From contig NZ_JADQDF010000001.1 in the NCBI RefSeq assembly GCF_019263585.2, forward strand, positions 5,404,501 to 5,468,500: 64,000 nt of DNA. Reading direction: 5' to 3'. Numbering within the stretch: position 1 is the first letter of the stretch; every line of letters starts with the position of its first letter. A program made the translations under genes and the position numbers. Positions 17,908 through 27,137 of this stretch are shown in pieces. The DNA is from Pseudonocardia oceani (GTDB taxonomy: Bacteria; Actinomycetota; Actinomycetes; Mycobacteriales; Pseudonocardiaceae). The notes under the pieces are model-generated. The model had not been told where the DNA came from. It ran no database searches and saw only the letters and a program-made list of their open reading frames with translations.

Positions 17908-18369
17908 TCATCCCGGAGCCGCCCCGTCCTGCCCCTGGGCGGGTGCACGGTCCGCCGCCGACCGCAGGTCGGCGCGCAGCCCGTCGACGGCCCCCTGGGG
18001 CGCGATGGGCAGCGCCCGGCGGAGCTCCTCGATGCCGACGCCGGCCAGCGCGGCCGCGCCGCCGCCGAACAGCGCAGTCGCCAGCAACGCGGCGGCCGTC
18101 CGGGGGAGGTAGCGCTCCAGCGCACGGGTCACGACGGCGGCCGAGGTGCCGGCGGCCAGCGCTCCCAGCACGACCGAGCCGCCGAGCATCGCGGCGCCGG
18201 TGCCGGCGCGCCGGGCGGTGCCGGCCAGCTCGTCCTGCGCGCTGCGCAGCTCCTGGCGCACCAGGGTGCGCACGTCGTCGGTGAGGGCGCGCAGCAGTTC
18301 GCCGGTGCTCGCCCCGCTCTCCTGCGCCGTGCCGGGGCCCGTCGACGCGGGCGGCCTGGAGGTGGTCAT
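17908..18369 (-). CDS. holin-superfamily-III-type membrane protein
   Basis: This 153-residue protein has an amphipathic, acidic/basic N-terminal helix (ALTDDVRTLVRQELRSAQDEL) followed by two membrane helices (about residues 60-80 and 92-115) and a charged C-terminus. This is the pattern of chromosomal 'phage holin family' proteins common in actinobacteria. No other phage genes are nearby, so a lytic role is unlikely. GAGAGGAAGG precedes the ATG. Confidence 0.7.
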   Translation of the reverse strand: MTTSRPPASTGPGTAQESGASTGELLRALTDDVRTLVRQELRSAQDELAGTARRAGTGAAMLGGSVVLGALAAGTSAAVVTRALERYLPRTAAALLATALFGGGAAALAGVGIEELRRALPIAPQGAVDGLRADLRSAADRAPAQGQDGAAPG

Positions 18370-18537
18370 GGCGTGCCTTCCTCTCGGGGGGTTCCCGACG
18401 CCCGGGGCGACGGGAGGAGTGCTCCCTCCCGGGTCCCCGGGCTGCGTCGTCCTGAACATCCCGCGGCCGCCGCCGACGGTCGTCCGACGACCCGGCGCAC
18501 CCGTTTCAGCCGCGGGTGGCCGGGCAACCGCTGCAAC

Positions 18538-19581
18538 GTGCAGGCACTCACCGTGATCCCGGGAACCGCCGGCTCCGTCGAGCTCACCGACGCCCCCGAG
18601 CCGCCCGACGGCGACGGCGCGGTGCTCGTGGAGGGCCTCGCGGTCGGCGTGTGCGGTACCGACCGGGAGATCGTCGCCGGCGAGTACGGGGAGGCCCCGC
18701 CGGCCGCGCAGCGGCTGGTGATCGGGCACGAGTCGCTGGGCCGCGTCCTCGAGGCCCCGGACGGTGCCGGCCTGGAGCCGGGCGACCTCGCGGTCGGGAT
18801 CGTGCGCCGGCCCGACCCCGTCCCGTGCGCGAACTGCGCCGCCGGTGAGTGGGACATGTGCCGCAACGGCCGGTTCACCGAGCGCGGCATCAAGGGCCGC
18901 CACGGGTACGCGAGCGAGCGCTACCGGCTCGAGCCGGAGTTCGCGGTGCGCCTGGACCCGGGGCTGGACCGGGTGGGGGTCCTCATGGAGCCGACCTCCG
19001 TGGTGGCGAAGGCGTGGGAGCACCTGGAGCGCATCGGGCACCGGGCGGCGTGGGCGCCGCGGAAGGTGCTGGTCACCGGGGCCGGCCCGATCGGGCTGCT
19101 CGCAGCCCTGCTGGGGGTGCAGCGCGGGTGGGACGTGCGGGTGCTCGACCGGGTCCGGACCGGGGTCAAACCGCAGCTGGTGGCCGACCTCGGGGCGACC
19201 TACCACACCGATCTGTCCGACGTGGACAGTGACTCGGACGTGATCATCGAGTGCACCGGGGCGGCACCCCTGGTCGCCGATGTGATGGCCCGCAACGCCC
19301 ACAACGCCGTCGTGTGCCTGACCGGCGTCTCCTCGCGCGGGCGGCCGCTGGAGGTGGACGTCGGCGGGCTCAACCGCGACATCGTCCTGCAGAACGACGT
19401 GGTGTTCGGCTCGGTCAACGCCAACCGTCGCCACTACGAGCAGGCGGCGGTGGCGCTGTCCCGGGCCGACCGGGGCTGGCTGGAGCGGCTGGTCACCCGG
19501 CGGGTGCCGATCGGCGACTTCGCCGACGCCCTCGACCGGCGCGACGGCGACGTCAAGGTCGTCCTCGACATCGCCCGCTGA
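18538..19581 (+). CDS. glucose 1-dehydrogenase-like zinc MDR enzyme
   Basis: This 347-residue medium-chain dehydrogenase resembles archaeal-type glucose dehydrogenases. The N-terminal catalytic domain has VCGTDREIV (zinc Cys) and IGHESLG (zinc His/Glu). The lobe CANCAAGEWDMC is followed by GIKGRHGY, typical of the glucose dehydrogenase subgroup. The nucleotide domain has GAGPIGLLAALLG. It probably oxidises an aldose with NAD(P)+; the substrate is inferred from the subgroup only. The start is GTG at 18538. It is transcribed alone, divergent from the holin-like gene. Confidence 0.8.
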   Translation: MQALTVIPGTAGSVELTDAPEPPDGDGAVLVEGLAVGVCGTDREIVAGEYGEAPPAAQRLVIGHESLGRVLEAPDGAGLEPGDLAVGIVRRPDPVPCANCAAGEWDMCRNGRFTERGIKGRHGYASERYRLEPEFAVRLDPGLDRVGVLMEPTSVVAKAWEHLERIGHRAAWAPRKVLVTGAGPIGLLAALLGVQRGWDVRVLDRVRTGVKPQLVADLGATYHTDLSDVDSDSDVIIECTGAAPLVADVMARNAHNAVVCLTGVSSRGRPLEVDVGGLNRDIVLQNDVVFGSVNANRRHYEQAAVALSRADRGWLERLVTRRVPIGDFADALDRRDGDVKVVLDIAR

Positions 19582-19608
19582 CGCGAGGGCACCTGGGAGG
19601 GGAGCGGC

Positions 19609-20431
19609 ATGGTCCTGGTGCTGACCTTCGGGGTCGTGCTGCTGGTGACGGTGGCGCTGTCCGGGCTGGCCGCCCGGTCGGTGCTGTCGACCGCGCTGGT
19701 GTTCCTGGTGGCCGGGGCGCTCGTCGGGCCCGGCGGGCTGGACCTCATCGACGTCTCGCCCACCGACCCGTCGGTGGGCGCGCTCGCCGACCTCGCGCTG
19801 TTCACGGTGCTGTTCGTCGACGGCGGCCGCCTGCCGCTGGGCCGGTTGCGGCGGGGCTGGCAGCTGTCCGGGCGGGCCCTGGGGCTCGGCATGCCGCTGA
19901 CGCTGGTGCTGATCGCCGTCGCCGGGCGGTACGTGGTCGGCCTGGACTGGACGACGGCCCTGCTGCTGGGCGCGATCCTGTCGCCGACCGATCCGGTGTT
20001 CGCCTCCACCATCGTGAGCCGCACCGAGGTCCCGGGCCGGTTGCGCACGCTGCTCAACGTCGAGTCGGGGCTGAACGACGGGCTGGCGCTGCCGTTCGTG
20101 CGGGGCGGTGGCGGTGCTGGCGCTGGCGGTGGTGCGCCCGGCGTCGGTGCTCGTCGCGCTGTGGCGCGCGGGGCTCGCACCCCGCGAGCGCTACGCCGCG
20201 GCCTGGTTCGGTCCGAAGGGCTTCGCCTCGGTGGTGTACGCGCTGCTGGCGGTGCAGGCCGGGATCCCGGCGGCGCAGACGGTGTTCGAGCTGGCGGCGC
20301 TGACGATCGCCCTGTCGATCGTCGTGCACAGCATGTCCGACGTCCCGGTGTCCCGGGCGTTCGACGTCGAGGAGATCGCCGGGCTGCCCGGCGATCGCGA
20401 CGACGGTCGGCGGGAGCCGGACCCGTCCTGA
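19609..20431 (+). pseudogene. CPA1-type sodium/proton antiporter with internal deletion
   Basis: Residues 1-165 from 19609 match the N-terminal half of a cation/proton antiporter, including the ion-binding run LSPTDPVFAS and the LNVESGLNDGLALPF motif. After about 20098 the frame becomes a Gly/Ala repeat-like sequence. A different frame (from about 20108) encodes the last two or three helices (FGPKGFASVVYALLAVQAG). The middle helices are missing, so a deletion of several hundred bases plus a frame change has destroyed it. A separate intact antiporter of the same class is at 55003. Confidence 0.8.
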
Positions 20432-20452
20432 GAGGCCACCCGGGCCGGACAC

Positions 20453-21886
20453 TCACCCGGATGTGCCGGCCCACGCCCACCCCGCTCCCGCCCCGAGGGC
20501 GATTCCGGCCACCGCCGCGGCCACCGCCACCCCCGCCGCCCACGGCCGCGGGGAGAAGGCTCCCGGGCCGGACCGCGACACGGGCTCCCCGGCGGCGAAC
20601 GCCGGCCCGATCCAGCGCAGGTAGTAGTAGAGGCTCGCGAGCGTGTTGACCAGGACGGCCACGGCGAGCCAGGCGAGCCCGCCGGACCACGCCGCCGCGG
20701 CGACGGCGAGCTTGCCGACGAACACCGCGGTCGGCGGGGTGCCGACCAGTCCGAGCAGCCCGACCAGCAGCGACCCGCCCAGCCACGGGTGCGCCGCGGC
20801 GAGGCCGCGGTAGCCCTCGAGGCGCCTGCGGGCCGGGAACGCGGCCACGACGGCGAACGCCGCGAGGTTGGCGGCGGCGTACCCGACGAGGTGGAGCAGC
20901 AGGGCCGGCAGCGCGAGGTCGGTGCGGCCGGCCACCGCGACCGGCACCAGCAGGTACCCGGCCTGGCTGACCGTCGACCACCCGAGCAGGCGCTGCGGGT
21001 CGGTCTGCCGGTAGGCGGCGAGGTTGCCCAGGGTCATGCTCGCCACCGCGAGCGCGGCGACCGGCGACGACCAGCCCACCGCCCCGGGCAGGGCGTCGAC
21101 CAGGCGGAAGGCGGCGACCAGGGCGCCGATCTTGGGCACGGTCGTCAGGAAGGCCGCCGCCGTCGGGCCGGTGCCCTGCGCCGCGTCGGGCACCCAGAAG
21201 TGCACCGGCACGGCGCCGGCCTCGAACAGCAGCCCGGTGAGCACGGCCACACCACCGACGGCGATCAGCACGTCCGCCGCGCCGCCCGCTCCGGCGCCCA
21301 GCCCGCCGTAGCCCGTGGTGCCGGTGACCCCGGACAGGACGGTGACGCCCAGCAGCATCACGATCCCCGCCAGTGCGCCGAGCAGGTAGGTCTTCAACGC
21401 CGCCTCGGCCGCCCGCGGCGTGCGGGCGAGCCCGACCACGGCGTACAGCGGGATCCCGGTCAGCAGGAACGCGACGACCAGGACGAGCAGGTCGCTCGCT
21501 CCGGCCAGCAGCGCCGCGCCGGTCGCGCTGAGCAGCAGCAGTGCGTAGGTCTCGCTCTCCCGGCGGTCGCCGGCCAGCTCGTCGGAACCCAGCAGGATCA
21601 CCAGGGCCGTGGCGGCGGCGACGGCGATGCGGGCCACCCCGGTGGCGGTGTCGACGGTCGCGCTCGCGTCGAACGCGGTCCCCGGGGCCCCGCCCAGCGC
21701 GACGGCGGCCGTGCCGGCGGCGGCCAGCAGGGCGCCGAGGGCGATCAGGCGCGCGACCCACTGCCGGGTCCGGGGCAGGAACGACCCGGTGAGCAGCGTG
21801 ACCAGCGCCCCGGCGAGCAGGCACACCTCCGGCAGCAGCGCCAGCGTCCCGTGGCCCGTGCCGCCGCCACCCCCGTCGCCGCCCAT
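20453..21886 (-). CDS. nuoN: NADH-quinone oxidoreductase subunit N-like
   Basis: This 477-residue antiporter-like proton-pumping subunit of the complex I membrane arm has about 14 helices. The conserved lysine/glutamate-bearing helices and motifs are visible: LKTYLLGALAG, FEAGAVPVHFWVPDAAQG, and LLGWSTVSQAGYLLVP. It ends with a Trp/Gly tail. It is the last gene of the minus-strand operon, five bases after nuoM, and convergent with the broken antiporter. A Gly-rich run follows the start Met (MGGDGGGGG). Confidence 0.88.
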   Translation of the reverse strand: MGGDGGGGGTGHGTLALLPEVCLLAGALVTLLTGSFLPRTRQWVARLIALGALLAAAGTAAVALGGAPGTAFDASATVDTATGVARIAVAAATALVILLGSDELAGDRRESETYALLLLSATGAALLAGASDLLVLVVAFLLTGIPLYAVVGLARTPRAAEAALKTYLLGALAGIVMLLGVTVLSGVTGTTGYGGLGAGAGGAADVLIAVGGVAVLTGLLFEAGAVPVHFWVPDAAQGTGPTAAAFLTTVPKIGALVAAFRLVDALPGAVGWSSPVAALAVASMTLGNLAAYRQTDPQRLLGWSTVSQAGYLLVPVAVAGRTDLALPALLLHLVGYAAANLAAFAVVAAFPARRRLEGYRGLAAAHPWLGGSLLVGLLGLVGTPPTAVFVGKLAVAAAAWSGGLAWLAVAVLVNTLASLYYYLRWIGPAFAAGEPVSRSGPGAFSPRPWAAGVAVAAAVAGIALGAGAGWAWAGTSG

Positions 21887-21891
21887 GCCGG

Positions 21892-23385
21892 TCAGCGGCC
21901 GACCATCTCGACGACCGCGCCCGCCGCCGGCTCGATCACGTCCAGCAGCGGGCGGGGGAGCACCCCGAGCAGCAGGGCCAGCGCCAGCAGCGGTGCCACG
22001 GACCAGGTCTCGGCCGGACGCAGGTCCACGAACCCGGGTGAACGCGGTCCGGGCGCGCCGGTGAACACCCGCTGCAGCGCCCGCAGGAACACCGCCGCGG
22101 TGATGAGGATGCCCGGCAGGGCGAGCGCGGTGACGGGCGTGGTGGCCACGCCGCCGGCGAACACCTGGAACTCGCCCACGAACCCGACGAAGCCGGGCAG
22201 CCCGAGCGAGGCGAACGCGCCGACGGCGAACAGGGTGGCCAGCCGCGGGGCGGGCCCGGCGAGGCCGCCGTAGTCGCCCATCGCGTAGCTGCCGGTCCGG
22301 TCGTGCAGCACCCCGGCCAGGAGGAACAGCGCCCCGGTGATCAGGCCGTGGCCGACCATCTGGGTCACCGCGCCCGTCACCGCGACCGTGCGGGTCGCGG
22401 CGTCGCCGCCGGCCAGCCCGGCCGCGGCCACCCCCACCACGACGTAGCCCATGTGGTTGACCGAGGTGTAGGCGATCATCCGCTTGACGTCGGTCTGGGC
22501 CAGCGCGACCAGCGCTCCGTAGAGCACCGAGACGATCCCGACGGCCAGCACCACCCCGGCCCACGCCCTCCACGCGCCGGGCAGCATCGGCATCGCGATC
22601 CGGACGAACCCGTAGGTGCCCATCTTCAGCAGCACCGCGGCCAGCACGGCGGAGCCGATGGCCGGGGCGTCGGTGTGGGCCGGCGGGAGCCAGGTGTGGA
22701 ACGGCACCGTGGGGGTCTTGACGGCGAGCCCGACGAGCACGGCGGCGAGCACCAGGCCCCCGGCCACCGGCTGGTCGAGCAGCGGGGGGGCGGCGGCGAG
22801 CTCGACCATGTCGAAGGTGTGCGGCTCCGCGGCGACGAACAGGCCGATGAAGCCCAGCAGCAGGGCCAGCGAGCCGAGGAAGGTGTAGAGGAAGAACATC
22901 AGCGCCGACCGGGTCCGGTCGCCGTGCCCCCATCCGACGATCACGAAGTACATGCCCACGATGGACAGGTCGAAGAACACGAAGAACAGGATCAGGTCGG
23001 CCGCGGAGAACAGGCCCAGGCACGTGCTCTGGAGGAACAGGAAGAGGGCAGCCTGCGAGCGCGGCCGGTCGCGCCCGCGCAGGGCGTGGACCGCGCACGC
23101 GAGGAACACCACCGCGGTCAGGGCGACGAGCGGCAGCGACAGCCCGTCGACGCCGACGTGGTAGCTGCTGCCCACGCCCGGTATCCACGGCACCTGCTGC
23201 TCGTGGGCCAGCCCGCCCGGCGGCGGTGTGCGGTAACCGACCCACAGCACGCCGACCAGCACCAGGTCGACGGCGGCGACGGCGACCCAGCCCCACCGGG
23301 CCACCGGGTCGGGCAACCACCGGACCGCGGCGAGCACGGCCGCGGCGGCCAGCGGTAGGAACACGACGACGCTGAGCACGCTCAC
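21892..23385 (-). CDS. nuoM: NADH-quinone oxidoreductase subunit M-like
   Basis: This 497-residue protein is the second of the three Mrp-type antiporter-like subunits. It has the diagnostic sequences FFVFFDLSIVGMYFVIVGWG, KTPTVPFHTWLPPAHTDAP (functional Lys) and QTDVKRMIAYTSVNHMGYV. The GTG start overlaps the nuoL stop (GTGA). Its context, without catalytic NADH-oxidising subunits, means the electron donor is not NADH by default. Confidence 0.9.
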   Translation of the reverse strand: MSVLSVVVFLPLAAAAVLAAVRWLPDPVARWGWVAVAAVDLVLVGVLWVGYRTPPPGGLAHEQQVPWIPGVGSSYHVGVDGLSLPLVALTAVVFLACAVHALRGRDRPRSQAALFLFLQSTCLGLFSAADLILFFVFFDLSIVGMYFVIVGWGHGDRTRSALMFFLYTFLGSLALLLGFIGLFVAAEPHTFDMVELAAAPPLLDQPVAGGLVLAAVLVGLAVKTPTVPFHTWLPPAHTDAPAIGSAVLAAVLLKMGTYGFVRIAMPMLPGAWRAWAGVVLAVGIVSVLYGALVALAQTDVKRMIAYTSVNHMGYVVVGVAAAGLAGGDAATRTVAVTGAVTQMVGHGLITGALFLLAGVLHDRTGSYAMGDYGGLAGPAPRLATLFAVGAFASLGLPGFVGFVGEFQVFAGGVATTPVTALALPGILITAAVFLRALQRVFTGAPGPRSPGFVDLRPAETWSVAPLLALALLLGVLPRPLLDVIEPAAGAVVEMVGR

Positions 23386-25340
23386 CCCACGATCACCAGC
23401 AGCGCGACCGCGGCGACGAGCACCGCGGCGGCCTGCAGGAAGTACTGGTGGACCTGGCCGGTCTGGGACCGGCGGGCCGCCGAGCCCAACCGGTGGACAC
23501 CTGCGGACGCGGCATGCACGGCCGCGGCCACGCCGTCACGGTCGGCGCGTGCGGTGGCGCGACCGACGGCCAGGCCCCCGCGGGCCGCGGCGCCGACCGC
23601 ACGGTCGAGCCCGCGTTCGCCGATGCGGGCGGCGGTGCGCCCGGCCGCGAGCGTCGCGCGACCCGCGCCCGCGACCGCGCGGTCGTGCACGCGGTCGTCG
23701 AACCGGGCCAGCGCCGCGGCGACCGCCAGCACCGGCCGCACGACGGCGGCCCCGACCGCCGTCTCCAGGCCCAGCCAGCCCGCGGCCCAGGCCGGCGACC
23801 ACCCGGCGACCGCCCGGGGGCGCAGCGTCACCGCGGCCAGCACGACGAGCGCGAGCAGCGCCGATCCGGCCAGCTCGGCCGCTCCCGGAGCGGGCGCGCC
23901 CCCGGAGCCGAGAGCCGCGCCGAGCGGTCCGGCCACCGGCGGCAGCGCGAGCACCCCGAGCACCGCAGCCCCGGCGGCCAGCACCACCAGCGGGGTCTGC
24001 TCCACGGCCGGGACCCGGCGGGTGCCGCGCTCCTCGGTGTCGTAGCCGGCCTCGACCCCGGCCGGGGCCGGGCGCACGACCAGGACGAGCACCTTCCCGG
24101 CGTAGGCGGCCGACAGCGCCGCCGCGGCCACCCCGACGACGTACAGCGCGGGGGAGCGGTGCAGCGCGGCCGACAGCACCGCCTCCTTGGTGGCCCACAA
24201 GGACAGCGGGGCGACCCCGGCCAGGGCCAGCGCTCCGGCCGCCGCGCACGCCCCGACCAGCGGCCAGCGCCGCGCGGCGCCGCGCAGGGACTGCAGCCGC
24301 CGGGTGCCCAGCGCGGCCAGCCACGCCCCGGCGACCAGGAACAGCAGCGCCTTCGTCGCGGCGTGCGCGACGAGGTGGGCGGCCCCGCCACCGACCGCGG
24401 ACAGCCCCGCGGCCAGCACCACGAACCCGAGCTGCGCCGACGTGGACGCGGCCAGCAGCTGCTTGAGATCGCGCTGTGCGAGCGCGACCGCGCCGAGCAG
24501 CAGCGCGGTCACCGCGCCGACCCACGCCGCGGTGGTCGCGGCCCACCCGGCGGCGGCGAGCAGCGGGCTGGTGCGCAGCAGCAGGTAGCCGCCCATCGCG
24601 ACCATCGACGCCGAGTGCAGCAGGGCGCTGACCGGGCTGGGCCCCTGCATGGCCCGCGACAGCCAGAACGCGAACGGCAGCTGCGCCGCCTTGCCCAGTG
24701 CGGCGACCAGCACCCCGGCCGCGGCGACGTGCAGCCAGCCGCCCTCTGCGTCCGCGAGCGCGTCCAGGGCCAGGCCGCCCCCGCCGGCCAGCGCGGCCGC
24801 GGCCGCGGCGTAGAGGCCGAGGTCGGCCGCGCGGGTGGTGAGGAACGCGGTGGCGCCCGCGGCGGGACGCGCCGGGTCGCGCCAGGCGAAACCGATCAGC
24901 GCATAGGACGCCGCCCCCATCACCTCCCAGCCCACCAGCAGCGCGGGCAGGGTGGTGGCGGTCGCGGTGAGCCCCACCGCGGAGGCGAACAGCAGCATCA
25001 GACCGTGGAAGCGGGCCGGAGCGGCCGGGACGGCGTCGCCGCGGTAGCCGGCGGAGAACACGAGCACGAGCAGCGCCACCAGTGCCACGGTCGGCAGCAC
25101 CAGCGCCGACAGCGCGTCCACGCCGAGCGCGAACGGGGCCCCGGCCAGGAACGGGACCGAGACCGCCGGACGGGCGACGGCCACCGCGGCGCCCAGCCCC
25201 ACCCCCGCGGCGGCGGTGCCCAGCGACACCGGCACCGCGACCCGGTCCGCCCGGTGCCCGGCCAGGGCCAGGGCCGCGCCGGCCGCGGCGGGCAGCGCGA
25301 CCAGCAGCCACAGCGCGGCCGGGCCGGCGACCGTGCTCAC
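23382..25340 (-). CDS. nuoL: NADH-quinone oxidoreductase subunit L-like
   Basis: This 652-residue protein has the Mrp-type antiporter core with LVGWEVMGAASYALIGF, GKAAQLPFAFWLSRAMQGPSPVSALLHSASMV and QRDLKQLLAASTSAQLG. The tail contains the long lateral-helix region, here unusually Ala/Gly/Arg-rich (about residues 520-625), and one final helix. It is a proton-translocating subunit in the cytoplasmic membrane. The GTG start overlaps nuoK. Confidence 0.9.
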   Translation of the reverse strand: MSTVAGPAALWLLVALPAAAGAALALAGHRADRVAVPVSLGTAAAGVGLGAAVAVARPAVSVPFLAGAPFALGVDALSALVLPTVALVALLVLVFSAGYRGDAVPAAPARFHGLMLLFASAVGLTATATTLPALLVGWEVMGAASYALIGFAWRDPARPAAGATAFLTTRAADLGLYAAAAAALAGGGGLALDALADAEGGWLHVAAAGVLVAALGKAAQLPFAFWLSRAMQGPSPVSALLHSASMVAMGGYLLLRTSPLLAAAGWAATTAAWVGAVTALLLGAVALAQRDLKQLLAASTSAQLGFVVLAAGLSAVGGGAAHLVAHAATKALLFLVAGAWLAALGTRRLQSLRGAARRWPLVGACAAAGALALAGVAPLSLWATKEAVLSAALHRSPALYVVGVAAAALSAAYAGKVLVLVVRPAPAGVEAGYDTEERGTRRVPAVEQTPLVVLAAGAAVLGVLALPPVAGPLGAALGSGGAPAPGAAELAGSALLALVVLAAVTLRPRAVAGWSPAWAAGWLGLETAVGAAVVRPVLAVAAALARFDDRVHDRAVAGAGRATLAAGRTAARIGERGLDRAVGAAARGGLAVGRATARADRDGVAAAVHAASAGVHRLGSAARRSQTGQVHQYFLQAAAVLVAAVALLVIVG

Positions 25341-25639
25341 CGCGACAGGTCCGTCGCGGAGTCGGTCATGTCCGAGCCCCGCTCGCGGTGCACGAGGGTG
25401 GCGACCGCGAACCCCATGGCCATCTCCACGGTCATCGCGGCGACCACGACCAGCAGCAGCACCTGCCCCGACGGCTGCGGCGAGAGGAACCACCACAGGG
25501 CCCCGGCGGCCAGGATCACCGCGTTCAGCATCAGCTCCAGGCCCATCATGACCATGACGACCACCTGCTGCGACAGCGCGCCGTAGAGGCCCACCGCGAA
25601 CAGCGCGGCGGCCACGACGAGCACGGCCTGCAGGGTCAC
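25337..25639 (-). CDS. nuoK: NADH-quinone oxidoreductase subunit K-like
   Basis: This 100-residue subunit has three helices. The conserved Glu residues sit in MMGLELMLNAVILA and in VVAAMTVEMAMGFAV, the family's key acidic residues for proton transfer. The GTG start overlaps the nuoJ stop and the stop overlaps the nuoL start, so these genes form a tightly coupled block. Confidence 0.9.
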   Translation of the reverse strand: MTLQAVLVVAAALFAVGLYGALSQQVVVMVMMGLELMLNAVILAAGALWWFLSPQPSGQVLLLVVVAAMTVEMAMGFAVATLVHRERGSDMTDSATDLSR

Positions 25640-26205
25640 CGGCCCACTCCGCCCGGTTGCGGGTCGTCGGGGGGCCGGCGGTCCAGGTCGTCGCCGAAGC
25701 GGTCGTAGCGCCCGCGCGGTGCGGCCAGCGCGATGCCGGCGACGACGGTCGCCAGCATCACCGCGCTGACCACCATCATCACCAGCATGTGCGAACCCAT
25801 CAGCGCGTGACCGAGCGCGGCCGTGGGTTCGGCGGCGGGCACGCCCCGGCGCACCGGCCACGGCACGAGCAGCGCGCCCCCGCCCAGCAGCAGGAACACC
25901 GCCCCGGAGGCGATCACCGCCGTCCGGTTGCCGTGAACCATGCTCATCGGCATCAGCGCCGGGTTCATGCCCATGAACATGACCATGAAGACGGCCATCA
26001 CCGCCATCTCCATGACCATCATCAGCACCACCACCACCCCGACGTACTCGAGCCCGAGCAGCGACACCGCCAGCCCCACCGCGACGAACGACACCGCCAG
26101 TGCGTACGTCGCCCGGGCCATCGAGTCGACGAGGAACACCAGCACCCCCGACGAGACGGCGAGCACGGCCAGCACCCAGAAGGACACGGCGGTCACGGCG
26201 CTCAT
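25636..26205 (-). CDS. nuoJ: NADH-quinone oxidoreductase subunit J-like
   Basis: This 189-residue protein has five helices. The region LEYVGVVVVLMMVMEMAVMAVFMVMF corresponds to the NuoJ helix 3 pi-bulge region but is strikingly Met- and Val-rich. A charged C-terminal tail (RGRYDRFGDDLDRR) follows. The start overlaps the nuoH stop. Confidence 0.88.
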   Translation of the reverse strand: MSAVTAVSFWVLAVLAVSSGVLVFLVDSMARATYALAVSFVAVGLAVSLLGLEYVGVVVVLMMVMEMAVMAVFMVMFMGMNPALMPMSMVHGNRTAVIASGAVFLLLGGGALLVPWPVRRGVPAAEPTAALGHALMGSHMLVMMVVSAVMLATVVAGIALAAPRGRYDRFGDDLDRRPPDDPQPGGVGR

Positions 26206-27137
26206 CGGTTCACCACGACCACCGCCACGACCAGCAGCTGCAGCAGCGCCGCCGGCAGCAGGACCAGCCATCCGGCCTCGACGAACCGGTCCGGGCGCAG
26301 AACCGGCACGTGCCGGCGCAGCCACACCAGCACCGCCAGCAGCAGCAGCGCCTTGACCGGCACCCAGACCGCGCCCGGCAGCAGCGGGCCGGCACCGCCG
26401 CCGAGGAACAGCGGCACCGCGAACACCGCGCCCGCGGCCAGCAGCGCGTAGCGCCCCGCGAGCAGCAGCCACCGGTCGATCCCCGAGGCCTCGGCGAGCA
26501 CGCCTCCCGCGATGTCGGCCCCCACCGCGGGCGACAGGGGCCCCCAGACGGAGAACCCGACCACCCCGACGCAGTACACGGCGAACGCCACCGGCATCCC
26601 CACCACGAACCACAGCCCGTGCTGCGCGGCGGCGACCTCGCCCACCCGCAGGCTGCCCGCGGCCAGCGCAGGCGCGGTCAGTGCGAACATCAGCGGCAGC
26701 TCGTAGGCCAGCGCCTGGGCCAGGAAGCGGTACCCACCGACCAGCGGGTGCACCGCGTTCGGTCCCCACCCGGCCAGCCAGACGAACGCCCACACCGCCA
26801 CGTCCACCGCGGTGAACCAGACGACCCCCACGGACAGGTCGGCGAGCACCCACCGGCCGAGCGGCACCACGGCCGCCACGAGCAGCGCGGCGACCAGCAG
26901 CCCGCCGGCGCCGATGCGCCACAGCGGCAGGTCGGCGGCGACGGTGACCCGCCGGCGCTGCCGCAGCAGCCGGGCCGTCTCGGTGAGCGGGACGAGCAGC
27001 CCGGCCGCGGCGCCGGGGCCGGGCCGGCGGGCGGCGAACGCGCCGTCGAGACCGGCCGCCGCCAGGGCGAGGGCACCGAGCAGGATCGCGCCCGCCGGCG
27101 CCCACAGCGGGCCGACCGCCACCACCGGATCAGGCAT
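26202..27137 (-). CDS. nuoH: NADH-quinone oxidoreductase subunit H-like
   Basis: This 311-residue protein links the quinone site to the membrane arm. Visible markers include PLTETARLLRQRRR near residue 50, LAYELPLMFALTAPAL and GGVLAEASGIDRW, the acidic E-channel residues region, and RRHVPVLRPDRFVEAGW near the end. The loop TM5-6 acidic run is shorter than in canonical NuoH. It overlaps the preceding gene by eight bases. No nuoI follows it, which is unusual for nuo operons. Confidence 0.88.
   Translation of the reverse strand: MPDPVVAVGPLWAPAGAILLGALALAAAGLDGAFAARRPGPGAAAGLLVPLTETARLLRQRRRVTVAADLPLWRIGAGGLLVAALLVAAVVPLGRWVLADLSVGVVWFTAVDVAVWAFVWLAGWGPNAVHPLVGGYRFLAQALAYELPLMFALTAPALAAGSLRVGEVAAAQHGLWFVVGMPVAFAVYCVGVVGFSVWGPLSPAVGADIAGGVLAEASGIDRWLLLAGRYALLAAGAVFAVPLFLGGGAGPLLPGAVWVPVKALLLLAVLVWLRRHVPVLRPDRFVEAGWLVLLPAALLQLLVVAVVVVNR

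Noticed and set aside
18361..18537. A short regulatory RNA between the holin-like and dehydrogenase genes
   Set aside because: The gap contains only the Shine-Dalgarno of the minus-strand gene and GC-rich sequence without a clear structure or repeat.
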